The position numbers were made by a program, and so were the translations under genes. Below the pieces are notes generated by a model. That model was not told where the DNA came from, ran no database searches, and worked only from the letters and a program-made list of their open reading frames with translations. From contig NZ_CP048222.1 in NCBI RefSeq assembly GCF_010119975.1, positions 7,974,501-8,038,500 on the forward strand: a DNA stretch of 64,000 nt, given 5' to 3'. Shown here in pieces: positions 26,971-34,316 of the stretch. How positions within the stretch are numbered: the first letter of the stretch is position 1; every line of letters begins with the position of its first letter. This DNA is from Rhodocytophaga rosea (lineage in GTDB: Bacteria > Bacteroidota > Bacteroidia > Cytophagales > 172606-1).

Positions 26971-27314
26971 GTAAATCCAATAATTTATTATCAGAAAACT
27001 TCTGCTCTCTAGTAATATATCTTCTTTTATATATATAAAATCTTTGGAAGCTGCAATTTTAGGTGTTGTTTTCTTAAATAATTATGCCTTGTTTTGAATG
27101 ATTGTTTATATTCATTACATACACTTTTTTAAATTTCTTTTAGTTTGGGAAATATTATACTTCATACAAGAACACTTTTAATGCAATTTTTACTTTTAAG
27201 TAATTAATAGTCAGTGTTTTAATTTGATGGATTTTTATTGTGTTAAGCTAGTCCTGTATTCTAGGATGGTTTGCGGTTAAAAAGCCTTGAATGTATGTGT
27301 AAAATATTACACTC
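26971..27314. other. A+T-rich intergenic region
   Basis: This lies between anmK and the MBOAT gene, both on the plus strand. It is very A+T-rich with no ORF, terminator with a GC stem or repeat that I can support; it presumably holds the MBOAT promoter. Confidence 0.45.
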
Positions 27315-28751
27315 ATGCTATTTAATTCCTTTCATTTTGCTGCATTTTTACCGATTGTCTTTGTTCTTTACTGGTTTGTATTCAATAAAAGACTACATGT
27401 ACAAAATCTGCTTATTGTCGTAGTTAGTTATGTATTTTATGGCTGGTGGGACTGGCGTTTTCTTTTTCTGATATTTTTTAGCAGTATACTCGATTACGTT
27501 ATTGGGTTAAACATAGACAGGACAGATAATACCAGTAAACGTAAATGGCTCTTATATACTAGTCTGATTGTGAATCTGGGGATGCTTGGATTCTTCAAGT
27601 ATTTCAACTTTTTTGTCGATTCATTTGTAGACGCTTTTGGCTCTCTTGGAATCACCTTGCAGGCAACTACACTGCAGATTATCCTTCCCGTAGGTATCAG
27701 TTTTTATACCTTTCAGACCTTAAGCTACACTATTGATATTTATCGCAGAACCCTGAAAGCAACGGATGACCCGGTGGCCTTTCTGGCGTTTGTAAGCTTT
27801 TTTCCACAACTCGTAGCCGGACCCATCGAGCGGGCTTCTAATCTGTTGCCACAATTTTATGTAGAAAGAAAGTTTGACACAGCCAAGGCAGCGGATGGCA
27901 TGCGGCAGATTTTGTGGGGTTTATTTAAAAAAGTAGTGATAGCCGATACCTGTGCAGGTATGGTAAATAGAATTTTCGATAACCATGAAGCTCTGCCAGG
28001 AAGTGTTTTGTTATTGGGGGCTGTATATTTTGCTTTCCAGATTTATGGAGATTTTTCAGGATATTCGGATATAGCCATTGGTACAGCTAAATTATTTGGT
28101 TTTGATTTGATGCGGAATTTTGCTTATCCCTATTTTTCCCGAGATATGGCCGAATTCTGGCGCCGGTGGCATATTTCACTGTCTACCTGGTTTAAAGATT
28201 ATTTGTACATACCCTTAGGAGGGAGCCGGGGAACTTTGTTAAAAACTGTCAGAAATACGCTCATTATATTTACCGTAAGCGGATTCTGGCATGGTGCCAA
28301 CTGGACCTTTGTAGCTTGGGGATTTTTAAACGGACTCTATTTTTTGCCGTTGCTGCTGGGTAATAAAAACAGGTCTCATCTTAATATAGCGGCTGAAGGA
28401 AAGCTATTGCCCTCAGCAAAAGAAGTGTTTCAGATGGCTACAACTTTTCTGCTTACCTGCATCGCCTGGGTTTTTTTCAGGGCAGCAAATATAAGCCAGG
28501 CGTTCAACTACCTGCAAGAGATGTTTTCCTGGAGCTTATTTACGCTTCCCTCTCAGGAGTATCTTAAGTATATGCCCTGGATTTTAGTTTTGGTGCTCAT
28601 TGAATGGATACAACGGGAAAAGGCTCATCCGCTTACCATTGAAACTACGCCAGTGCTGGTAAGATGGTCGGCTTACTTTCTGGTGTTTTTTATAGTATTT
28701 AAAAATTTCTTTACCAACAATGCCAATGACTTTATCTATTTCCAGTTTTAA
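27315..28751 (+). CDS. MBOAT-family O-acyltransferase (AlgI/DltB-like)
   Basis: This polytopic inner-membrane enzyme would pass an acyl group, usually acetyl, across the membrane onto an exported polysaccharide. The 478 residues show the AlgI-type start (LFNSFHFAAFLPIVFVLYW), the motif RNFAYPYFSRDMAEFWRRWH followed by ISLSTWFKDYLYIPLGG, and the catalytic-His segment SGFWHGANWTFVAWG. The next gene encodes an SGNH-like partner of the type found with MBOAT proteins, so the two likely form an O-acetylation module. The acceptor glycan is unknown. Confidence 0.92.
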   Translation: MLFNSFHFAAFLPIVFVLYWFVFNKRLHVQNLLIVVVSYVFYGWWDWRFLFLIFFSSILDYVIGLNIDRTDNTSKRKWLLYTSLIVNLGMLGFFKYFNFFVDSFVDAFGSLGITLQATTLQIILPVGISFYTFQTLSYTIDIYRRTLKATDDPVAFLAFVSFFPQLVAGPIERASNLLPQFYVERKFDTAKAADGMRQILWGLFKKVVIADTCAGMVNRIFDNHEALPGSVLLLGAVYFAFQIYGDFSGYSDIAIGTAKLFGFDLMRNFAYPYFSRDMAEFWRRWHISLSTWFKDYLYIPLGGSRGTLLKTVRNTLIIFTVSGFWHGANWTFVAWGFLNGLYFLPLLLGNKNRSHLNIAAEGKLLPSAKEVFQMATTFLLTCIAWVFFRAANISQAFNYLQEMFSWSLFTLPSQEYLKYMPWILVLVLIEWIQREKAHPLTIETTPVLVRWSAYFLVFFIVFKNFFTNNANDFIYFQF

Positions 28752-28820
28752 TTCATTCATACATTGGGTTTTCTAACTATTTAAGTTCGATTTTCCAGCA
28801 TATGTTAAACTACCTAATCA

Positions 28821-29762
28821 ATGAAGAAATTTTTGTTAAAATGTACACTTTTTGCAACAGGTATCGGAACACTATTTATCATTCTGCTTATATATAAGGT
28901 ATCTACCGAGAACCCATTTTCCGTATTGTTTCACCTGAAAAACAGGCAATTAGTACAGCTCAGCAATGAGCCAAAAATGATCATTATCGGAGGATCGAAT
29001 GCCAGATATGGGTTTGATTCCAGATTTCTGGAAAAGAAATTAGGCAGGCCGGTTATAAACGCAGCTATTACCTATCATCAGGGATTAGCTTATTATCTGG
29101 AATGGAGCAAAAAGCATTTAAAAGCGGGTGATTATGTGCTTCTTTCTCCCGAATATACACTTTCTTCTTCCAGAGAAGGATTGTTCGGTACCCATAAATT
29201 AATTGATGTTGCCTATCAGAATAAAGATTTTAGAAATTTTTTGCTGAGCGATAGCCGCATATTGTTTAATCAATTGATTCAAACACATTCAATAGTAAAC
29301 CAGTCGATGGAGAGCCTGCTTACAAACGATCCGGAGAAGAAGGAATTACTGGCTTCACACAACCTGCATGGAGATGCTATTAATTGTATCGGGAAAAGCA
29401 AAAATTTTGTACCTACCAAAATCACCATACAAAAACCTGATCAGCAATATTTTGAATTGCTAAATGAGTATGCAGCTTTTTGCCGGTCAAAAGGGGTGAA
29501 AGTGTTCATAAGTTTTCCGCCTGCAAGAAAGAAATCAGTTACAATGGAAATCGCCCCCAGCGCTGTTGTAGCACAAACGAAACAAAAAGTTTCAGACTTC
29601 ACCGTTTTGAACACACCTGAAAGTGCTTTGTATCCGGACAGGTATTTTTTTGATTCTTCATATCATCTTAACCAGGATGGCAAACAGCTACATACACAGC
29701 AGGTATATACCAATCTGCAACAGATATTATCAAAACAAAATGATCCGTTGTTAATAGATTGA
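28821..29762 (+). CDS. Membrane-anchored SGNH-hydrolase-like protein, MBOAT partner
   Basis: The 313-residue protein has one N-terminal membrane segment (FATGIGTLFIILLIYKV) and an extracytoplasmic domain with the block MIIIGGSNARYGFD, where GGSNA corresponds to the nucleophile loop of SGNH/DltD-like proteins. Near the C-terminus DSSYHLNQDGKQLHT gives the D-x-x-H pair expected for the catalytic Asp/His. It follows the MBOAT gene by 69 bp on the same strand. In related systems such proteins transfer the acetyl group to the final glycan; here this is inferred. Confidence 0.75.
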   Translation: MKKFLLKCTLFATGIGTLFIILLIYKVSTENPFSVLFHLKNRQLVQLSNEPKMIIIGGSNARYGFDSRFLEKKLGRPVINAAITYHQGLAYYLEWSKKHLKAGDYVLLSPEYTLSSSREGLFGTHKLIDVAYQNKDFRNFLLSDSRILFNQLIQTHSIVNQSMESLLTNDPEKKELLASHNLHGDAINCIGKSKNFVPTKITIQKPDQQYFELLNEYAAFCRSKGVKVFISFPPARKKSVTMEIAPSAVVAQTKQKVSDFTVLNTPESALYPDRYFFDSSYHLNQDGKQLHTQQVYTNLQQILSKQNDPLLID

Positions 29763-29819
29763 TAATGCAAGTATTAAGTAGTGAGTACAAAATATTTAGA
29801 TGATAAAGGCATCATGTTT

Positions 29820-29851
29820 AAAGGCTGAATTCATTGATCGATTCAGCCTTT
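29820..29851 (+). terminator. Hairpin terminator between convergent genes
   Basis: The arms AAAGGCTGAAT (29820-29830) and ATTCAGCCTTT (29841-29851) pair perfectly with a 10-nt loop. The T-tract is short (TTTGTATTC), so termination may be modest; it lies between the SGNH-like gene and the convergent methyltransferase gene. Confidence 0.6.
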
Positions 29852-29922
29852 GTATTCAATTTTGAAATTACTGTTACATTAAAATAGCGCTGATTCTACA
29901 TACTAAATCTACATTCAACCTC

Positions 29923-30714
29923 TCACTTTTTTCCTTTGCGTGCTTCCTTCTTATAATCCTGCAAATAAGCCTCAGTCGGTTTACGGGTGCCTACCAGCCG
30001 GAAAAAGGTAATAATATTTTCTTTATCTTCCCGCAACGCCCTTGCAAATGGTTCTTTCGGTTTATCCTGGTAATCTGCTATATACTGCGCTTTAATCGCA
30101 CTGGCTTGTTCCCCTGGCAATAACTCAGCACAAGTAATATCTACCAGGCCAGTGCGTTCCCACATTTTCTTCCACCAGTCTGCCGTATGAATAAAATACC
30201 AGTACCTGGAATAATCAGCTTTCAGAAAAGGAGGTACCTGGGCAAAAGTTTCTATCTCATGAGTAAATCCCACATCTACAATGCCTACTCTTCCATCAGG
30301 TTTTAGAAATTTGGCCAGATAAGGTAAATATTTATCATCAGTACCAAAATATGTGTAAGAATCAATCACGACAATGGCATCAAAAAAGGACTCTGGAAAA
30401 GGTAAATGTCTGGCATCTATCTGCAAAGGGAATACCTTGTTCTGGCACTCACTATCACAGATTCGCTTATAGTTTTCAGTAGCAGAAATTGCTTCATCGA
30501 TTGCCCACACTTCTACTTCATATTCTTTGGCCAGAAATATGGCACTAATCGCCTTGCCGCAAGCCAGGTCTAATACCCGCATTCCTGGTTTGAGCGGCAT
30601 AACCTGCAACAAACTCTCCAGATTAAATAAAACATTCTCCCCCATAGAATTGTCTTTCACCCATTTATCGTCGTACTTGGCACTTCTGGGAAATAGGTTT
30701 TGAATTGGTTTCAT
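29923..30714 (-). CDS. Class I SAM-dependent methyltransferase
   Basis: The 263-residue protein carries the SAM-binding motif VLDLACGKAISAIFLA at ~residues 43-58, an acidic loop (VWAIDEA) and motif II/III blocks FDAIVVIDSYTYFG and LKPDGRVGIVDVG. The fold is certain; the methyl acceptor is not. It has some likeness to enzymes that methylate small molecules rather than DNA or RNA. It is monocistronic and convergent with the MBOAT pair. Confidence 0.85.
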   Translation of the reverse strand: MKPIQNLFPRSAKYDDKWVKDNSMGENVLFNLESLLQVMPLKPGMRVLDLACGKAISAIFLAKEYEVEVWAIDEAISATENYKRICDSECQNKVFPLQIDARHLPFPESFFDAIVVIDSYTYFGTDDKYLPYLAKFLKPDGRVGIVDVGFTHEIETFAQVPPFLKADYSRYWYFIHTADWWKKMWERTGLVDITCAELLPGEQASAIKAQYIADYQDKPKEPFARALREDKENIITFFRLVGTRKPTEAYLQDYKKEARKGKK

Positions 30715-30925
30715 ATAATTGAGTATTGGTTAGTGATTGTTGTACTAAAACAGAATAAGTGAATATTTATATAAACTGTTTATCGTGAATTGAAGTTATT
30801 TTTTTCAGGTAAACAATTATCTTGCTGCCCGAAAATAATAGCTGTTTCCTGAGAAAATTTATCTCATGCAACCAAGAGAGATTCTTCATTTGTTTAAATA
30901 ATAAAACCATTTCATAATTTTACAC

Positions 30926-31807
30926 ATGCAATCATTAGTAGATTTTATAGGAAAAACGCCACTGGTTACTCTAAACAGAATTGTAAACAAACCTGGTGTT
31001 CAGTTACTTGGAAAACTGGAAGGGCATAATCCGGCAGGAAGTGTAAAAGACCGGGCAGCCTATGGAATGATCAAAGGAGCCATCGACAGGGGAGAATTGA
31101 AACCAGGAATGAAATTAATTGAAGCCACCAGTGGAAATACAGGTATTGCGCTTGCGATGATTGCCCGTTTATTTAATGTAGAAATAGAACTTGTCATGCC
31201 CGAAAATGCCACCAAAGAACGTATCCAGACAATGGAAGCTTATGGAGCAAAGGTAATTTTAACCTCTGAAGAAGGCTCGATGGAGGAAGCAATTGATTAT
31301 ACACTGGCACAGGTGGAGAAGGGAGGCTACCTGATGCTCAATCAGTTTGGGAATCCGGATAATTATATGGCTCATTACCGCACCACTGGTCCGGAAGTAT
31401 GGGAAGATACCGCAGGAAAAGTTACGCATTTTGTTTCCTCTATGGGTACGACCGGTACGATTATGGGAGTTTCCAGATTCCTGAAAGAAAAAAACAAAGA
31501 GGTACAGATTGTGGGTGTACAACCCATAGAAGGATCTCATATTCCCGGTATCCGCAGGTGGCCCGAAGCATATTTACCCAAAATTTTTGAAAGAGAACGT
31601 GTCGATACAATCATTGATGTATCTGAAGAAGAAGCGGTAGCCATGACCAAACGCCTGGCTAAAGAAGAAGGAGTATTTGCCGGTATGAGTAGTGGCGGAG
31701 CTGTGGCAGCCAGCCTGAAACTCATAAATGAACTCGATTCGGGTATGGTGGTTTGTATCATTTGCGACCGGGGCGACCGTTATTTATCATCTGATTTGTT
31801 CAATTAA
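30926..31807 (+). CDS. cysM: Cysteine synthase B (PLP-dependent)
   Basis: This enzyme makes cysteine from O-acetylserine and sulfide or thiosulfate. The 293 residues include the PLP lysine K41 in GSVKDRAA, the substrate loop TSGNTGIALA, the glycine-rich phosphate loop GTTGTIMGVSRF, and a CysM-like GIRRWPEAYLPKIF segment. CysM rather than CysK is chosen from the short length and this last segment. The gene stands alone; a broken gene follows. Confidence 0.92.
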   Translation: MQSLVDFIGKTPLVTLNRIVNKPGVQLLGKLEGHNPAGSVKDRAAYGMIKGAIDRGELKPGMKLIEATSGNTGIALAMIARLFNVEIELVMPENATKERIQTMEAYGAKVILTSEEGSMEEAIDYTLAQVEKGGYLMLNQFGNPDNYMAHYRTTGPEVWEDTAGKVTHFVSSMGTTGTIMGVSRFLKEKNKEVQIVGVQPIEGSHIPGIRRWPEAYLPKIFERERVDTIIDVSEEEAVAMTKRLAKEEGVFAGMSSGGAVAASLKLINELDSGMVVCIICDRGDRYLSSDLFN

Positions 31808-31858
31808 TGCTTTCCTAGTTTCTGTTTTAGTTAAACCAGTTAAATCTGTTTTATTCCA

Positions 31859-32467
31859 TTGAGACTAAAATTACCCAGGGTCAGAATTGCAAAAACGTAT
31901 CTGGTAGAGGCTTTCATGATTGTGTTCAGTGTGCTGCTCGCCCTGATGTTGAATGAAGTGCGGAATAGCTGGATGGAACACCATCAGACGGAACAGATTT
32001 TAAGCAATGTGCAGGTGGAAATTATTTGGAATCAGCAAATTGTAAAGAAACTGGTATCCTTTCATAACTCGGTAGTAGATACTATATAGGGTGCCTTAAA
32101 CAACGATAGCCTTCAGGAGAAATTGATTGGAAATATAGGGTTTAAATTTTATTTGCTGGCACCGAAAGGAATTATTCAGGAGAACATTCATACAACCTCC
32201 TGGCAGATTGCACTCAATAGCAATATAGCCTTGCGTACTGATTTTAAAACAACGATGCACTTAACTGAATTTTATGACCAGCAGCAATTGGTAAAAGATG
32301 CTATATATGCCCTGGTGGCTATTTATGAAAGCCGGGAACCCCATAAAAAGGAGAATCTGAAAGAGACATTAATCCTGTTAAGAAATTCGATGAGTGAATT
32401 ACAAGGACGGGAAAACAGATTGATCTCTTATTATCAGGAAGCACTCCAGGTGCTGGATTCGCACTGA
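31859..32467 (+). pseudogene. Membrane-anchored coiled-coil protein gene interrupted by an in-frame amber codon
   Basis: One reading frame encodes about 202 residues if the TAG at 32087-32089 is read through: an N-terminal half with one membrane segment (FMIVFSVLLALMLNEV) ending SVVDTI, then TAG, then GALNNDSLQEKLIGNIGFKF and a helical C-terminal half. The frame is closed upstream by a TAA at 31841 and has no ATG at the expected start, only a TTG at 31859 or the internal ATG at 31916. Both defects point to a decaying gene. I see a likeness to DUF6090-type proteins of Bacteroidota, a weak call. Sequencing error or amber readthrough are alternatives. Confidence 0.7.
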
Positions 32468-32608
32468 TCAAAAGTAAAGATAGTAGTAGGCAGATTTATT
32501 GTCTATATGTTTACAGAAATGTTCATTATATCTTTTTGTATCAACATGTATAATGCCTCAAATACAAATAATTATCTTTTTTATTACGCTAGTACTTTAA
32601 TGTAAAAA

Positions 32609-32637
32609 TTGCCTGATATAGAGTTGGTGTAACTTTG
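32609..32637 (+). promoter_or_regulatory. Promoter of the 32673 gene
   Basis: TTG (32609-32611), 18 nt, then TAACTTTG (32630-32637): this is a near-ideal Bacteroidota primary-sigma promoter. It predicts a start of transcription near 32644 and a leader of about 29 nt before the ATG. Confidence 0.6.
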
Positions 32638-32672
32638 TTACTTAGAAGAATAATCTAATCTCTTCTAAAAAT

Positions 32673-33110
32673 ATGACAAAAATACTATTTGAAGAAAACT
32701 TTATTGTTTGCTATTTTAATCCGGAGATACCTGTACTGGCACACCGGTGGAAATCCCACCCTTCAAGCAGCGATTTACGTGCTGCACTTATGAGAATGAT
32801 CACGCATTTCAAAGAACTCAAAAAAAACCATCCGCAATTAACCTGGTGTGGCGATACTACAAATCTGGGAGTGATTTCTCTGGATACACAAGCCTGGCTT
32901 ACAAAAGAGTGGCCTGGAATTATGGTGGGCGCTGGCATAAAATATCATGCTCTGGTAGTTCCCAAGGATGTATTTGCCAAATTTGCCATGAATAAGTTTA
33001 AAAATAATCTGGATGATCATCATGGTGAACAGATAGTTATTAGTCAGTTTGCAGATGAGTCCTCTGCCTTTCAATGGTTGCGGCATAGTGTCTCTCTGGT
33101 AAAAGTTTAA
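32673..33110 (+). CDS. Hypothetical protein, possible STAS/SpoIIAA-like fold
   Basis: The 145-residue soluble protein starts TKILFEENFIVCYFNPEIPV and has SSSDLRAALMRMITHFKEL, TWCGDTTNLGVISLDTQAWL and HALVVPKDVFAKFAMNKF. The order strand-helix-strand with a WCGDTTNLG turn resembles the SpoIIAA-like proteins found widely in Cytophagales; the likeness is by pattern, not search. It has a good promoter and a strong terminator, so it is a single-gene unit. Confidence 0.7.
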   Translation: MTKILFEENFIVCYFNPEIPVLAHRWKSHPSSSDLRAALMRMITHFKELKKNHPQLTWCGDTTNLGVISLDTQAWLTKEWPGIMVGAGIKYHALVVPKDVFAKFAMNKFKNNLDDHHGEQIVISQFADESSAFQWLRHSVSLVKV

Positions 33111-33138
33111 ATGATATAATTACAGAAATCAGGTATTT

Positions 33139-33183
33139 AAAAAGCCCTCAATTAATTTTTATAAAATTAGTTGAGGGCTTTTT
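33139..33183 (+). terminator. Long bidirectional hairpin terminator
   Basis: A 21-bp stem with one G-U pair (33139-33159 with 33163-33183) and a 3-nt loop contains the GC core GCCCTCAA / TTGAGGGC. A-tract and T-tract flank it, so it can act in both directions, chiefly ending the 32673 gene. The downstream regulator gene starts 35 bp later. Confidence 0.85.
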
Positions 33184-33217
33184 CGTGGGATACGCAAAAC
33201 AGAATTATATTGCTTCT

Positions 33218-33595
33218 ATGCAGCAACTCCCGAGAAAAAAAATTGAAGTAAAAGGCCGGATCTGGCTTGAAGCAGAAGGAATAAAGTTTATAGGTCCCGG
33301 AAGAATCCAATTGCTCGAATTAATCAAAGAACACGGCTCTATTTCTCAGGCCGCAAAAATTATGGGCATGTCGTACCGCAAAGCCTGGATTCTGATAGAT
33401 GAAATGAACACAGTCTCTTCCACCCCGGTTGTACTTACCCAAAAGGGAGGACAAAGTGGGGGAGGAGCTCAGGTAACACAAACCGGAGATTTTCTGATTT
33501 CCTACTTTAAAACATTATATGATCGCTATAACTCCTTTCTGGCACAGGAAGAAAAGGCGTTTGCAAAATTAATGGACAATTTTCAGGATAAATAA
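33218..33595 (+). CDS. ModE-type winged-helix transcriptional regulator (DNA-binding domain only)
   Basis: The protein of about 125 residues has the ModE/LysR-type wHTH: RIQLLELIKEHGSISQAAKI, then MGMSYRKAWILIDEMNTVS and the wing with TQKGGQSGGGAQVTQTG. Full ModE of enterobacteria (262 residues) adds molybdate-binding TOBE domains; these are absent, so any metal sensing would need another protein. ATG 33218 is preferred because the GTG at 33185 lies in the terminator. ModE-like sites follow the gene, and a molybdopterin-type protein gene lies next. Confidence 0.88.
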   Translation: MQQLPRKKIEVKGRIWLEAEGIKFIGPGRIQLLELIKEHGSISQAAKIMGMSYRKAWILIDEMNTVSSTPVVLTQKGGQSGGGAQVTQTGDFLISYFKTLYDRYNSFLAQEEKAFAKLMDNFQDK

Positions 33596-33600
33596 ATTTT

Positions 33601-33624
33601 CGTTGTATATTAGGGTATATAACG
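33601..33624 (+). promoter_or_regulatory. ModE-like palindromic site 1
   Basis: The arms CGTTGTATA and TATATAACG flank six bases (TTAGGG) and match in eight of nine positions. This resembles the E. coli ModE operator, whose halves are of CGnTATATA / TATATAACG type with a similar spacer. It starts just after the regulator's stop codon and just before the terminator. Confidence 0.6.
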
Positions 33625-33657
33625 AAACAGATGCGCTTGGTATACGCATCTGTTTTT
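33625..33657 (+). terminator. Terminator of the ModE-type regulator gene
   Basis: The arms AAACAGATGCG (33625-33635) and CGCATCTGTTT (33645-33655) with a 9-nt loop are followed by TT and ATA. It separates the regulator from the molybdopterin-fold gene, implying separate transcription. Confidence 0.8.
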
Positions 33658-33666
33658 ATAAGAAGT

Positions 33667-33691
33667 GATATGTATACTTGTATATAACGAT
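33667..33691 (+). promoter_or_regulatory. ModE-like site 2 before the molybdopterin-fold gene
   Basis: The right half, TATATAACGAT (33681-33691), is identical to the strong half of site 1 plus the AT of the E. coli consensus; the left half is poorer. It lies 26 bp before the ATG at 33717, overlapping a TATACTTG that could be the -7 box, so regulator binding would block the promoter. Inference from sequence. Confidence 0.55.
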
Positions 33692-33716
33692 TGATTTTAA
33701 TAAACACTAAATCTAT

Positions 33717-34232
33717 ATGCATCTTTATAAACAAACAAAATGGCTCCTATTGATTTTTGCCTGTTCGCTTATAGCTTCAAACGCTTTATCACAGTCTGTT
33801 TCTGAAAAACAGGGTATTTCTGTAAGCGGAGAAGTTACAAAGGCAATAAGCTTAAAAGCAGCAGATATCAGCACCTTGAAACATATACATGTTAAGGCCA
33901 AAGATAAGGATGGTGCCATACATACCTATAGTGGTGTACCACTGATCACTATTTTAGAACAGGCAGGCGTATCATTGGGGAGCCAGCTAAAGGGAGATAA
34001 TCTTTCTAATTTTATACTGATAAATGCGGCTGATGGCTATGAAGTCTTATTTTCACTGGCAGAAGTAGATCCTGAATTTACCGACAGAACTATTTTGTTA
34101 GCTGATAAGCAGGATGGAAAACCATTACCCACAGGAATTGGCCCTTACCGTATCGTTATTCCCGCAGAAAAAAAACATGCCCGCTGGATCCGGAGAGTAG
34201 TTTCAATCCAGGTTCTCTCGGCTAAACAATAA
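33717..34232 (+). CDS. Secreted protein with a molybdopterin-oxidoreductase (sulfite oxidase-like) fold
   Basis: The 171 residues comprise a Sec signal (LIASNALSQ) and a domain like the Mo-cofactor domain of sulfite oxidase/YedY: GVPLITILEQAGVSLGSQLK, NFILINAADGYEVLFSLAEV, ILLADKQDGKPLPTGIGPYR and HARWIRRVVSIQV. It is much shorter than true enzymes and I see no cofactor Cys, so it may only carry the fold. Its neighbourhood to a ModE-type regulator supports a link to molybdate or its cofactor; the function is unknown. Confidence 0.78.
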   Translation: MHLYKQTKWLLLIFACSLIASNALSQSVSEKQGISVSGEVTKAISLKAADISTLKHIHVKAKDKDGAIHTYSGVPLITILEQAGVSLGSQLKGDNLSNFILINAADGYEVLFSLAEVDPEFTDRTILLADKQDGKPLPTGIGPYRIVIPAEKKHARWIRRVVSIQVLSAKQ

Positions 34233-34316
34233 TGGCCTTTGGACCATTAGCCGTTTCTTGCTTTGCATTTCAGTATGCTCAGAGTCTTAAACCGGATTGT
34301 AATTATTTTTTTTGTA

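Noticed and set aside
34220-34253. Hairpin at the end of the molybdopterin-fold gene as a terminator
   Set aside because: CGGCTAA / TTAGCCG and TAATGG / CCATTA compete for the same bases and no clean T-tract follows, so a terminator call is not supported.
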